Of a stretch of DNA of 64,000 bases, positions 7,565 to 16,616 are shown piece by piece. Origin of the DNA: Hymenobacter guriensis. GTDB taxonomy: Bacteria; Bacteroidota; Bacteroidia; Cytophagales; Hymenobacteraceae. Positions within the stretch are counted from its first letter, which is position 1, and every line of letters begins with the position of its first letter. The stretch is from the NCBI RefSeq assembly GCF_015773195.1, contig NZ_JADWYK010000012.1, forward strand, positions 62,001 through 126,000, written 5' to 3'. The position numbers were made by a program, and so were the translations under genes. The notes beneath the pieces are model-generated. The model had not been told where the DNA came from. It was given only the letters and a program-made list of their open reading frames with translations, and searched no databases.

Positions 7565-9466
7565 ATGCCCGAACCCCGCACACCGCTCCCCTACCTCATC
7601 ATCGACTTCGACAGCACATTTACCCAGGTAGAAGGCCTGGACGAGCTGGCCGACATTGCCCTCACCGGCCAGCCCAACCGGGAGGAAGTGGTGGGCGCCA
7701 TCCGGGCCCTCACCGACCGGGGCATGAGCGGGGAGCTGAGCTTTTCGGAGTCCCTGAAGCAGCGGCTGGCGCTGCTGCCGGCCCGGCGCGAGCATATTGG
7801 CCTGCTGGTGGAGCGGCTGAAAGGGAAGGTTTCGGAGAGCATCCGGCGCAACCGCGGCTTCTTCGAGCAGTTTCCGGGGCGGGTGTACATCGTGAGCAGC
7901 GGCTTCCGGGAGTTTATCGAGCCGGTCGTGGCCGAGTTCGGCATTGATGCGGACCACGTGCTGGCCAACACCTTCACCTTCGACGCCGACGGCCGCATCA
8001 CCGGCTTCGACGCCGACAACGTGCTCAGCCGCGACGGGGGCAAGATCCTACAGCTGCGCCAGCTCGACCTCAACGGCCCCGTGTACGCCCTCGGCGACGG
8101 GTACACCGACTACCAGATTCGGGAGGCCGGCCTGGCTGACCGGTTCTACGCCTTCACCGAAAACGTGCACCGGGCGTCCGTAGTGGCCCGCGCCGACGAG
8201 GTGCTGCCTTCCTTCGACGAATTTCTCTACCAGAACAAGCTTCCGATGACCCTCTCGTACCCCAAAAACCGCATCCGCGTCCTGCTCCTCGAAAACCCCG
8301 ACCCGCGCGCCGCCGAGCTGTTCCGCCAGGAAGGCTACCAGGTGGACACCGTGCCCGGCGGCCTCGATGAAGACGAGCTGGTAGAGCAGATTGAGGGCGT
8401 GAGCATTCTGGGCATCCGCTCCAAAACCCAGGTGACCCAGCGCGTGCTCGACGCGGCCAACCGCCTCATCAGCATTGGCGCGTTCTGCATTGGCACCAAC
8501 CAGATTGACCTGGCCGGCTGCATGAAAAAGGGTGTGGCCGTGTTCAATGCCCCGTTCTCCAACACCCGCTCGGTGGTGGAGCTGGCTCTGGGCGAAATCA
8601 TCATGCTGGCCCGCCGCATCCCCGAGAAAAGCCCCAAAATGCACGAGGGCGAGTGGGATAAGTCGGCGAAAGGCTCGTTTGAAATCCGGGGCAAGAAGCT
8701 GGGCATTATCGGCTACGGCAACATCGGCTCCCAGCTTTCGGTGGTAGCCGAGGCGGTGGGCATGCAGGTGCTCTACTACGACGTGGCCGAAAAGCTGCAG
8801 CTGGGCAACGCCGTGAAGGTGCGCACCCTACAGGAGCTGCTCCAGCAGGCCGACATTGTTACCCTACACGTAGACGGACGTCCGGCCAACACCAACCTCA
8901 TCGGAGCCGCCGAGCTGGCCCTCATGAAGCCCGGCGCCCTGCTGCTCAACAACAGCCGCGGCCACGTGGTGGACGTGCCGGCACTGGCGGCCGTACTCCG
9001 CTCGGGCCACCTGGGCGGGGCCGCCGTTGACGTGTTTCCCTACGAGCCCAAAACCAACCAGGAAAGCTTCGAGAGCGAGCTGCGCGGCCTGCCTAACGTG
9101 CTGCTCACGCCCCACATCGGCGGCAGCACGGCCGAGGCCCAGCGCAACATTGCCGAGTTCGTGCCGGAGCGCATCATGCAGTACGTAAATACTGGCAACA
9201 CCCAGCAGAGCGTCAACTTCCCCAACATCCAGCTGCCCGAGCAGCAGGCCCACCGCCTCATCCACATTCACCACAACGTGCCCGGCGTGCTGGCCCGTAT
9301 CAACAACGTGCTGGCCCAGCACCACGTCAACATTCTCGGCCAGTACCTGAAAACCAACGAGCACATCGGCTACGTCATCACCGACATCGACAAGGAGTAC
9401 GAACAGGAGGTTATCGGCGAGCTGCGCAAAGTAGAGCACACCATCAAGTTCCGGGTGCTGTACTAG
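7565..9466 (+). CDS. serA: fused phosphoserine phosphatase (HAD) / D-3-phosphoglycerate dehydrogenase
   Basis: One 633-residue protein holds two enzymes of serine synthesis. Residues 1-225 are an HAD phosphatase with IIDFDST (Asp14, Asp16), VSSGF near 110, Lys160 and GDGYTD at 177-182, as in SerB. Residues 235-560 are SerA: the nucleotide fold GYGNIG at 383-388 and catalytic Arg465 (NNSRG), Glu494 (YEP) and His517 (TPHIGGS). An ACT domain follows from about 565, probably for serine feedback. The fusion would catalyse the first and last steps of the pathway, leaving SerC separate. The ATG at 7565 is used because sequence before it is not part of the HAD fold. Confidence 0.93.
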   Translation: MPEPRTPLPYLIIDFDSTFTQVEGLDELADIALTGQPNREEVVGAIRALTDRGMSGELSFSESLKQRLALLPARREHIGLLVERLKGKVSESIRRNRGFFEQFPGRVYIVSSGFREFIEPVVAEFGIDADHVLANTFTFDADGRITGFDADNVLSRDGGKILQLRQLDLNGPVYALGDGYTDYQIREAGLADRFYAFTENVHRASVVARADEVLPSFDEFLYQNKLPMTLSYPKNRIRVLLLENPDPRAAELFRQEGYQVDTVPGGLDEDELVEQIEGVSILGIRSKTQVTQRVLDAANRLISIGAFCIGTNQIDLAGCMKKGVAVFNAPFSNTRSVVELALGEIIMLARRIPEKSPKMHEGEWDKSAKGSFEIRGKKLGIIGYGNIGSQLSVVAEAVGMQVLYYDVAEKLQLGNAVKVRTLQELLQQADIVTLHVDGRPANTNLIGAAELALMKPGALLLNNSRGHVVDVPALAAVLRSGHLGGAAVDVFPYEPKTNQESFESELRGLPNVLLTPHIGGSTAEAQRNIAEFVPERIMQYVNTGNTQQSVNFPNIQLPEQQAHRLIHIHHNVPGVLARINNVLAQHHVNILGQYLKTNEHIGYVITDIDKEYEQEVIGELRKVEHTIKFRVLY

Positions 9467-9493
9467 GCCTCCTGCAGCGGGCCGCAAAATCTT

Positions 9494-10522
9494 ATGAAAG
9501 CCTTGCCGATTATAGGACTTCTAGGTCTTGCGCTGGTGGCAGCAACTGCCGGCTGGCTGCTGCAGAAACCTACGCCTATGACTTTTTCTGCTACGGCTGA
9601 CCAGCTTTACCAACGCCATGTTCTTACCGCAGCCGGGCGCGATGAGCTGCTGCGCCGTATTCGCTTGGGTTTGCTGAAGTACGAGCAGACCGACCCCATT
9701 CAGCAGACCACGCAGGAACATCACGTAACCAATCAAGCTACCATTCTGGCTTTTTGCGCCGAGGCTTTCCAGGCAGAATTCAGCTACCGAACTCTCCCCT
9801 CAGAAATCGATGACAGGGGAATAACCGATTACCTCAGTGACATTTACATTGCCGGCCAAGGTCTTGCTCCTCCTGATAGCGCGACTGAAGCCAAACGAAA
9901 AGCGGCCCTAGACCAGCAGGCACAGGAACTGACCCGCTTCAACGGCGACACCGCCGCCTTACTGCGTTGGCAGTATGAGCAGCTTCCGGCCCGCCTGAAA
10001 ATAGAAGATGCTGTTCCCACAGAAGATTCTGTGCTCTTGCAAGGCTGGACTATTTATCCGCCGCTGGGTGGCGAGCCGGGCACTCAGCATTGGATAAGTG
10101 AGCAGCGCAGCGTGTTCGGCAAAACCCGCACCCGCACAGCTGACGACTTGCTGGCGCTACAGCTAATAACAACAGTCGTTCACCAGCAGATTCGGCAACA
10201 ATTGCAGCAAGGCGAGTTGCAAACAGAAGCGCAGGTATGTCAAACCGCTGCCGAACTGATGCAGCGCCGGGCTACATATGCCCAAGACCAAATCCGGCAA
10301 GGGCACTGGCTCGACCAATTGGAGAAAACAGGGCAGCTGAGTCCGGCGCAACGACAGCAACTCAACCGGGATACTCGCCCTTATGAGTTAAAAAGCCCGT
10401 TTGAAATCGTGGGATACTGCAAGCAGGGCCGCATACTCGACTTGCAAAATCTGCCACGGCTGCCCCAGAAGCTGTATCCAGCATTGTTTGCGCATGTGCA
10501 GAGCTTGCTACCGGATTTCTAG
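9494..10522 (+). CDS. membrane-anchored protein of unknown function, N-terminal part
   Basis: I do not recognise this protein. It begins with a membrane segment (LPIIGLLGLALVAATAGWLL), then a soluble helical region rich in Gln and Arg. Its TAG stop is followed in the same reading frame, without another stop, by the next 304-residue gene. The two together look like one protein of about 645 residues interrupted by a single amber codon. It lies 27 bases after the serine gene and may be co-transcribed with it. Base composition is less GC-rich than in the serine gene. Confidence 0.72.
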   Translation: MKALPIIGLLGLALVAATAGWLLQKPTPMTFSATADQLYQRHVLTAAGRDELLRRIRLGLLKYEQTDPIQQTTQEHHVTNQATILAFCAEAFQAEFSYRTLPSEIDDRGITDYLSDIYIAGQGLAPPDSATEAKRKAALDQQAQELTRFNGDTAALLRWQYEQLPARLKIEDAVPTEDSVLLQGWTIYPPLGGEPGTQHWISEQRSVFGKTRTRTADDLLALQLITTVVHQQIRQQLQQGELQTEAQVCQTAAELMQRRATYAQDQIRQGHWLDQLEKTGQLSPAQRQQLNRDTRPYELKSPFEIVGYCKQGRILDLQNLPRLPQKLYPALFAHVQSLLPDF

Positions 10523-10531
10523 TACAATGAC

Positions 10532-11446
10532 TTGCAGGTGACAACTCAGGCGCACAATGATGGCACCGATCTACTGCGGCAAGAAACAACCCTTCGCTTT
10601 CAGGCCCACGGAAGGCAATACGAAAACACTTTCTTGCAAAGCTACCTGCGCAAGGATGGTACAGAGGCTGCTGCTCCCACAGGCGCAGAGGTGGGCGAAG
10701 CCTTTCACCCTAGCATCAACCAGTGGCTGGCAGACCAAAACTCGCCTTTGCGTCTCTACTTAGCCCACACACCCGACGCTCAATCGGTGTACGGCAATGA
10801 GCGACTGGGTCTATTGATTATGACTGCGCAGCAACGTGAGCTATGGGGCACCGGCAGCTATTTCCTATCCCAGGAATCACACGACAACCGCTATAATTCA
10901 GCCAGCGTTGAGAAACTGCTGGATTGGTACACCACCTTGGGCCTGTTCTCCCATTTATCTGCGGCCGAAAAGACCCAGGGCCGCCAAGCCGCCTTGAGTG
11001 GGCTCCAGACCAGTGTGGCTGAAGTCTTGCTCAGTTATCCGAAAGTTATATATGCTTTCGATTGGGAGTCAGCAAATCCGCCTTATCCTTACGCGGCGCA
11101 TACCCAGGCTTTAGCTGCTATCTCCCGCGGCCTATTCGTACCGACTGCTATACAGGATGGCTTCGGCACCAAGTTTCCGACTCAACCGACCATTCCCTAT
11201 AGCTTTTGGTTGAATGGACACGTTTACCGAACCAAGCTTACGGTGCATTCTGATTGGTTGGACAGCAAATTTATTGATCTGATAAATCACGCTTTAAATG
11301 CGCAGAAGCAGGCGGGGAAGCTCTATCCTTGCCTGGATGGCGAAGGGTATATATTTCTGACTCCTGCGCAACATACGCTATTGCTTAAGCGCCAACCTGA
11401 GATGTTTAAAACTCCTCATGAACAGACGGAAGAACTACCTTTCTAA
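10532..11446 (+). CDS. unknown protein, probably the C-terminal part of the preceding gene
   Basis: No family is recognised. The only start is a TTG 10 bases past the amber stop of the gene before, in the same frame, with no convincing ribosome site. The region between reads through as TAG-Tyr-Asn-Asp-Leu-Gln and continues smoothly into TTLRFQAHGRQYENTFL. The protein has no signal peptide of its own, which would be odd for a partner of a membrane-anchored protein. Visible features are an aromatic-rich middle (DWESANPPYPYAAHTQ) and a mixed alpha/beta pattern. Either it is the second half of a gene broken by one substitution, or it depends on readthrough or reinitiation. Confidence 0.65.
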   Translation: MQVTTQAHNDGTDLLRQETTLRFQAHGRQYENTFLQSYLRKDGTEAAAPTGAEVGEAFHPSINQWLADQNSPLRLYLAHTPDAQSVYGNERLGLLIMTAQQRELWGTGSYFLSQESHDNRYNSASVEKLLDWYTTLGLFSHLSAAEKTQGRQAALSGLQTSVAEVLLSYPKVIYAFDWESANPPYPYAAHTQALAAISRGLFVPTAIQDGFGTKFPTQPTIPYSFWLNGHVYRTKLTVHSDWLDSKFIDLINHALNAQKQAGKLYPCLDGEGYIFLTPAQHTLLLKRQPEMFKTPHEQTEELPF

Positions 11447-11556
11447 AAATTTATCTAGCCCTACATAAATGCTTTCACTAATCCCTAGCGTTAAGGCGCA
11501 TATTTGCTATACTATTATCTACCGCCGATGATTCGCTTTCTTTACAGAAGAAGCGC

Positions 11557-12093
11557 ATGCTCTTTACCGAGCAAAGTATACTTTATATGTATATGATACC
11601 CTTTACCTTGCTTCTTTACCTGCCTCTACTGGTTTCCAAGCCACCACACACGGCTTTCCCCGCCTGGGCGCAGGTTCAGTGGCAGCAGCAAAAGCTTGAG
11701 CAAACATTCAGCCGCAACAACTATCTGCGCACTGCCTTGCTGCAAGCTGACTTCAACGGAGACGGAAAAGTAGATGTGGCCATACCCGTAGTCTGGCGCG
11801 CTACCGGCAGCCAGGGCGTTATTATCTTCCATCAGGGACAGGCCGCGCCGTTCATGATTGGTACTACCAGCAACCCGACTGATGAGCTTCCTAAAGGAAA
11901 CTTAGCCTGGGCTAACCAGTGGAAGCTTTTCACCAAGCAGAAGACGTACGAGGTGTACCTGGACAAGCAGGAAACGCTACGGGAACGTCCCGTTACCTTG
12001 CGCTACCCGGCCATTGAATTTTCGGATGGAGAAAAAGGCGGCGTGCTTTACTGGACGGGTACCCGCTACCGCTGGCTGTACCAGAGCTGCTAG
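11557..12093 (+). CDS. small exported protein with a DxNxDGxxD loop
   Basis: Residues 10-28 are hydrophobic (YMIPFTLLLYLPLLV) and serve as signal peptide or anchor. The true start may be Met11 or Met13 rather than the first ATG. The only recognisable motif is DFNGDGKVDVAIPV, a calcium-loop pattern shared with FG-GAP/VCBS and dockerin repeats, here as a single copy. The remainder is beta-rich and ends in GTRYRWLYQSC. No function can be assigned. Its stop codon overlaps that of the convergent carboxypeptidase gene within the four bases ctag. Composition is more AT-rich than that of the flanking genes. Confidence 0.72.
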   Translation: MLFTEQSILYMYMIPFTLLLYLPLLVSKPPHTAFPAWAQVQWQQQKLEQTFSRNNYLRTALLQADFNGDGKVDVAIPVVWRATGSQGVIIFHQGQAAPFMIGTTSNPTDELPKGNLAWANQWKLFTKQKTYEVYLDKQETLRERPVTLRYPAIEFSDGEKGGVLYWTGTRYRWLYQSC

Positions 12094-13442
12094 AGACGCT
12101 CCCGCACCTGAGTCAGGATCCGCTCCATCTCGTTGCGCACGGCCGTATCGTCGCCGGGAATGTTGTTGTTCAGGAAGCTGAAGGCCAATACGCGGCCTTT
12201 GCGAGTGCGCAGGTAGCCCGTCAGGTTATGGATGTTGGTGAGCGTACCGGTTTTGCCCCAGAGCCAGAGCCCACGCGGGTCGCGGTAGCGTCGGCGCAGG
12301 GTGCCCTGGCGCCCACCGGCGGCCAGCAAGTCGAACAGGCGCTTTTCGGGCACTTCCTGGTGTAGCTTCAGCAGCAAAGCCGTGAGCGTGCGGGGCGTGG
12401 TCAGGTTCAGGCGCGACAGACCGGAGCCATCTACCCAGCGCAGGGTGTCGGGCAAGTCGGTGAGGAGCTGGCGCTGCACCTGCCGGATAACGCGCTCCGT
12501 GCTCAGCGAATCGGCGCCCAGCTGCGTGGAGCACATCAAGAGCAGTTGCTCGGCCAGAAAGTTGTCGGACACCCGCAACATGCGCCGGTACAAGGAATCG
12601 GCGCGCAGGCCGTTTACGGTTTGCATATCGGCCCCAACAAAACCCGGCTGCCAAGGCAACTGGCCCACATTTTTGCGCAGGGTATCCTGCAGCAGCGAGA
12701 TCAGCAGGCCGGTGCTGGTCCGGAAAGGCGTTTCGTCAATCCAGCTTTTCTGGCTGGGCAGCACGAAAAAACGGTTTTCCAGTACAGACCGCCGCACGTG
12801 GTCGGAGGTGCTGCGGTACTGGGCCGGGGCCGGCTCCACGCTGGCCGTAAACACGGCTGGCAGCACCCGCGGCTGGCTTTGGCCGGCGCGGGCGTAGAAG
12901 CGCACGGTGTTGCCGTAGATGGGAAAAGGGCCGCGCTCCGGCTGGTAGTAGTAGTTGTAGTCGTCCCAGCTCCAGCCTGGCCCGAAGGTATCCACGCACG
13001 GAATGGGCATGTAGAACAGCTTTTCGGGGCGGCTTTGCAGAAACCGGAAGGCCCGGTTGGAGGGAACGTCGCCGTGCAGCAGGGTAGGGTCGCCGGTGCC
13101 CCAGAAGATCAGGGAATCGTGGCGCACCACGTAGCGCAGGCTGGGCAGGGAGTCGGGCAACAGGTGCAGCCCCGCGTAGAAGCTGAACAGCTTCATGGTG
13201 CTAGCCGGCACGAAGTAGTCTTCCTCGTTCAGCTGGTACACCCGCTCCCCCGTGGCTACATCAACTAAACTCACCCCCACGTGATGCTGCTGGAGCACCG
13301 GGGAGCGGCTGATGAGCCTATGCAGCCAGTGCGGTCCGCTCCGCAAAGCTACCTCAGCTTCCGCGTTTTCGTCGCCGGAAGCTCTGGCCGGGCTACAGGT
13401 GAAGGCAAGTATAAACAGGAGAAGCAGATACAGACGGCCCAT
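12090..13442 (-). CDS. dacB: D-alanyl-D-alanine carboxypeptidase/endopeptidase (PBP4 type)
   Basis: A class C penicillin-binding protein of 450 residues that trims or cleaves peptidoglycan peptides in the periplasm. The three active-site motifs are present: SxxK as Ser81-Thr-Met-Lys84, SxN as Ser292-Asp-Asn294, and KTG at 397-399. A signal peptide (LYLLLLFILAFTCSPARA) opens the protein. The region between the first two motifs is long, as in the PBP4 family. It starts at the ATG giving MGRLYLLLLF. It is a single gene, convergent with and overlapping the small exported protein upstream by four bases. Confidence 0.92.
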   Translation of the reverse strand: MGRLYLLLLFILAFTCSPARASGDENAEAEVALRSGPHWLHRLISRSPVLQQHHVGVSLVDVATGERVYQLNEEDYFVPASTMKLFSFYAGLHLLPDSLPSLRYVVRHDSLIFWGTGDPTLLHGDVPSNRAFRFLQSRPEKLFYMPIPCVDTFGPGWSWDDYNYYYQPERGPFPIYGNTVRFYARAGQSQPRVLPAVFTASVEPAPAQYRSTSDHVRRSVLENRFFVLPSQKSWIDETPFRTSTGLLISLLQDTLRKNVGQLPWQPGFVGADMQTVNGLRADSLYRRMLRVSDNFLAEQLLLMCSTQLGADSLSTERVIRQVQRQLLTDLPDTLRWVDGSGLSRLNLTTPRTLTALLLKLHQEVPEKRLFDLLAAGGRQGTLRRRYRDPRGLWLWGKTGTLTNIHNLTGYLRTRKGRVLAFSFLNNNIPGDDTAVRNEMERILTQVRERL

Positions 13443-13988
13443 GGCAGAGTGCGCCCGTTTATAAGCTTAGGCGCTGGCTGTTTGTGCATTCAGCACGCCT
13501 AATTAAATCTTTACTTTAATACAATGTCAAGTATTCATTTCGCAATACTATCTATTATATCTGTATATCAATTAGTTAAAGGTTAAAATAATTTTCAAAA
13601 TGCGGAAAGGTCAGTTGCTGTGGTCACAGAAGCGTCATATGAAGTCATATTGCTCTACTCTCGGTAGCTACAGTGTGGAGACGCACACTTGCTCCTGCTT
13701 ATCTGCACCGGCTGCAGTTCAACAAGGAGACGCAAGTATGCGTCTCTACAACCTCAATACACTGGTTCCAGAATTTGTCATAGAACCCCACTCCCCTACC
13801 CTGCTGCTATAGCAGCTATGGGGCGTATTGGTCGAGACTGGCAGGTCAACCTTTTCCCGCCGGGTCGGGTAAACCAAGTAGCAACGTTCAGCAGATTCCG
13901 TTCTGGAGAAGCAGGTAATACTGTCATTTCCCGTCGCCTGCTTACCCTGGCCCTACACGTTACCTCAATACCAACGCCTTTCTGCTCT
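13443..13988. other. gene-poor gap with AT-rich stretch and small hairpin
   Basis: About 545 bases separate two divergent genes. The first part (13500-13600) is strongly AT-rich and may hold promoters for either gene. A perfect hairpin, gagacgca/tgcgtctc with a four-base loop, lies at 13727-13746; its word ggagacgca also occurs at 13678. The open frames across the region lack a start context and a recognisable product, so I call no gene here. Confidence 0.5.
13727..13746. repeat. small perfect hairpin (gagacgca arms)
   Basis: Two eight-base arms around agta form a perfect stem-loop with no T-run after it. The left word is repeated directly about 50 bases upstream. It resembles short dispersed palindromes of other bacteria, but only this one copy is seen in the window. 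Confidence 0.45.
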
Positions 13989-15425
13989 ATGGCCCTCACC
14001 AACGAACTATTGAATACCGTCCTGCGCCACGCCGGGCAGGAAGTGTCGCGCAAGGAGTTTCTGAGTCTGGCCGGGCGCGGACTGGCGGTGGGCGTGGCGG
14101 CTACCACGCTCGCCAGCTGCCAGTCGGGCACCCCGGATGCCAAGGCGGCCGACGCCACGCCGACCACGGGCACCCCGGCCTCGGAAGTAGAAGCTACCAC
14201 CTATACCGCGCCGGGCGGGCAGAAAGTACCATCGTCGGAGGCCGTGTCGCCGCCAGCCAAGGTGCCAGCGGAGGTAAGCAAGCCGATAGAGCTGGAGCAG
14301 TGGAAATCGGACGTGGACCCGCAGTCGGGGCCGGTGCCGACGCCGCTGCCGCCGGATAAGCGGGTGGGCTATGCGCTGGTGGGGCTGGGGCACCTCACGC
14401 TGGAAGAGCTGCTGCCGGCGTTTGGGGAGTGCAAGAAGTCGAAGCCGGTGGCGCTGGTGAGCGGCTCGCCCGAGAAGTTGAAGAAGGTAGCCGCGCAGTA
14501 CGGCATCAAGCCCGAAAGCTGCTACAGCTACCAGGACTACGAAAAGCTGAAGGACAACCCCGAGGTGCAGGCCATCTACATTGTGCTGCCCAACTCCCTG
14601 CACGCCGAGTACGTAATTCGGGGGGCCAAAACCGGCAAGCACATCCTCTGCGAAAAGCCCATGGCCAACTCGGCCCGGGAGTGCGAGCTGATGATTGACG
14701 CCTGCAAAAAGGCCAACGTGAAGCTGATGGTGGCCTACCGCATTCAGTATGAGCCCTACAACCGGCAGGTGCGCGACATGGTGCGCGACGAGAAGTTCGG
14801 TAAGCCCAAGTACATCGAAGCCCAGAACAGCCAAAGCTCGGCCAACCCCGACCACTGGCGCCACAAAAAAGCGCTGGCCGGCGGCGGCGCCCTCCCTGAT
14901 ATTGGCCTCTACTGCCTGAATACCTCCCGCTTCGTGCTGGGCACCGAGCCCACCGAGGTATTTGGCTACATGCACAGCACGCCCGGCAACCCGCTGTTCA
15001 AAGAAGTAGAGGAAATGATGAGCTGGCAGATGCGCTTCCCCGACGGCGTTATCGTCAACTGCGTCACCCACTACAACACCCACGACTCGCGCTTCTACCG
15101 CGTGAATGCCGAGCGCGGCTGGCTCCACCTCGACAACGCCTACGCCTACCAGGGCCAGCACCTGCAAACCTCCCACGCCGAGGGCAAGGCCAAAATGCAG
15201 AACCAGATAACTATTCCCACCAAAAACCAGTTCGCCGCCGAAATGGACCACTTTTCGGAGTGCATCCTGGAAGACAAGCAGCCCCACACGCCTGGCGAGG
15301 AAGGCCTGCAGGACCACCGCATCATGGAAGCCATTTACCAGTCGGCGCGGGAAGGGCGGCCGGTGAAGCTCACCGCCGTGAAAGGCGTGGATGCCTTCCG
15401 CGGCCCCGAGCCCAAAGAGGCGTAG
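13989..15425 (+). CDS. exported Gfo/Idh/MocA family oxidoreductase (lipoprotein)
   Basis: The mature protein is an NAD(P)-dependent sugar-type oxidoreductase: a Rossmann half with GYALVGLGHLTLEELLPAF and CEKPMANSARECE, the family's EKP motif with the catalytic Lys, then the C-terminal alpha/beta domain. The N-terminus reads SRKEFLSLAGRGLAVG followed by the lipobox LASC. This suggests Tat-type export (Arg-Lys in place of Arg-Arg) and lipid attachment, which fits folded export with a bound cofactor. A linker rich in Pro, Ala and Thr precedes the catalytic domain. The ATG at 13989 is used; the frame is open further upstream but that part is non-coding in character. It resembles glucose-fructose oxidoreductase. 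Substrate unknown. Confidence 0.87.
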   Translation: MALTNELLNTVLRHAGQEVSRKEFLSLAGRGLAVGVAATTLASCQSGTPDAKAADATPTTGTPASEVEATTYTAPGGQKVPSSEAVSPPAKVPAEVSKPIELEQWKSDVDPQSGPVPTPLPPDKRVGYALVGLGHLTLEELLPAFGECKKSKPVALVSGSPEKLKKVAAQYGIKPESCYSYQDYEKLKDNPEVQAIYIVLPNSLHAEYVIRGAKTGKHILCEKPMANSARECELMIDACKKANVKLMVAYRIQYEPYNRQVRDMVRDEKFGKPKYIEAQNSQSSANPDHWRHKKALAGGGALPDIGLYCLNTSRFVLGTEPTEVFGYMHSTPGNPLFKEVEEMMSWQMRFPDGVIVNCVTHYNTHDSRFYRVNAERGWLHLDNAYAYQGQHLQTSHAEGKAKMQNQITIPTKNQFAAEMDHFSECILEDKQPHTPGEEGLQDHRIMEAIYQSAREGRPVKLTAVKGVDAFRGPEPKEA

Positions 15426-15511
15426 AAGTTGGGGCGTTGATCTTATACAGAAAAGTAGCTGCTAGCACAGCACAAGTAAAGCAACATTGACTCTATGTCA
15501 ACCAAGTCGCT

Positions 15512-15817
15512 CTAGCGCCAATTAGCAGTTATTCTCTTCAGCAAGAAGTATATTCCTACTACTCCTAGCCAAGTAAGAAGACAGTCATAAAACAGGTTAG
15601 AGACCATCCAAGCTGAGTTTGGTATAGTACTACCACTTAACCAGAATTGTTCATAGAACCTGAATGGAAATCCAATTTCAAGCCTATATGGCTCATTCTC
15701 TCCGTAAAGGCGTATCGGATTTATCTGAGGTAAGATACTCAAGAACGATATCGAAAAGAAAACCAGTACTGAAAGAATTGTGGCTTTTATAAACTCGCCT
15801 GTCATTTTCATATACAA
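15512..15817 (-). CDS. small membrane protein of unknown function
   Basis: A 101-residue protein with two hydrophobic segments, IKATILSVLVFFSISFLSIL near the start and LLTWLGVVGIYFLLK near the end. No family is recognised. It lies in a markedly AT-rich island, unlike the GC-rich genes on both sides, and shares the strand of the next small gene. The start could also be Met4 or Met6. A real gene seems likely because the frame has membrane-protein character in a region where chance open frames are short, but it remains uncertain. Confidence 0.55.
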   Translation of the reverse strand: MYMKMTGEFIKATILSVLVFFSISFLSILPQINPIRLYGENEPYRLEIGFPFRFYEQFWLSGSTIPNSAWMVSNLFYDCLLTWLGVVGIYFLLKRITANWR

Positions 15818-15874
15818 CTTGATTTTCTATACCAAAGATACATTATCATTTCATCAACTTTCTTTCATTCTTTT

Positions 15875-16354
15875 TTATTTTACTTTCAAATTAACAATAT
15901 TTGAATACGTATTAAAGTTCGAAGAAAAACCATTTACAAGCTGCCAGTCATGTAGGCTTGCTTTTATACTGACATTTCTTCCAGATTTCATTTTATCTTT
16001 CATAAACTTAACCGATTTAGGATGGTTTACATCACTCTTATTGAAATTCATTGAATCGATGAAAAATGCTTTATTGAATTGTTCTTTATTTTTCAAATTT
16101 AATCTCTTATTAAAAAATCTAGCATTACTCATAAACCCATAAAACTGCTCATTATCAACAAATATTATGAATAGTAAATTATTAAAATAAATATCTTCTT
16201 TACTATTATTTACAATATTAACAATTATTTTTTCAGGCACATTATTATCAGTTTCAGGAATTGATATACGAAAGTTATAACTGGGTCTATCTTGTTGAAA
16301 AGAAGATAGCAGCAAAAAACAAGTTATACTCACTATACTTTTAACGCAGTGCAT
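15875..16354 (-). CDS. small exported protein of unknown function, AT-rich
   Basis: After a short signal peptide (VKSIVSITCFLLLSSFQQ), or a lipoprotein signal ending at the first Cys, comes a beta-rich domain of about 140 residues. It contains YNFRISIPETDNN and KIIVNIVNNSKEDIYFNNLL, which resembles an immunoglobulin-like beta sandwich. No family is named. The ATG at 16354 is preferred over one 12 codons upstream because it opens the signal peptide. The coding sequence is rich in Asn, Lys and Phe, as expected from its AT-rich DNA and unlike its neighbours. Acquisition by transfer is a fair inference. Confidence 0.62.
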   Translation of the reverse strand: MHCVKSIVSITCFLLLSSFQQDRPSYNFRISIPETDNNVPEKIIVNIVNNSKEDIYFNNLLFIIFVDNEQFYGFMSNARFFNKRLNLKNKEQFNKAFFIDSMNFNKSDVNHPKSVKFMKDKMKSGRNVSIKASLHDWQLVNGFSSNFNTYSNIVNLKVK

Positions 16355-16599
16355 ACTCAGAAATTCGAAAACCGTGCTTGATTTTATCACCCTTAGCAGT
16401 AAGAAATAGCCAGATCAATACTACTATATGGCTGCAAACTCGGCAATATTCATTGAACATACAATAGCATCCCGATAATGTACCTCGTGCATAGTGTGCA
16501 TCCGTAATAGTACCCTGTTAGCTGCTTAGTAGCAGTCAATGGAACACGCTTCGATAGATGAATCCAACTCTGCATAGCCCGCCGCCCAACTCTTTCGCG

Positions 16600-16607
16600 T
16601 ACCTTTG
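16600..16607 (+). promoter_or_regulatory. -7 box of the pyrG promoter
   Basis: TACCTTTG matches the Bacteroidota -7 consensus TAnnTTTG. It ends only nine bases before the pyrG ATG, so the message would have almost no leader. No good -33 box is seen at the usual spacing. Confidence 0.45.
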
Positions 16608-16616
16608 GCTCCCGTT

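Noticed and set aside
13600..13812. A short open frame of 70 codons upstream of the exported oxidoreductase
   Set aside because: No recognisable product, odd composition, and it crosses a hairpin; it looks like a chance frame in a promoter region.
15780..16142. A 120-codon plus-strand open frame in the AT-rich island
   Set aside because: It runs opposite the exported protein gene, which has a signal peptide; this frame is mostly hydrophobic AT-driven residues.
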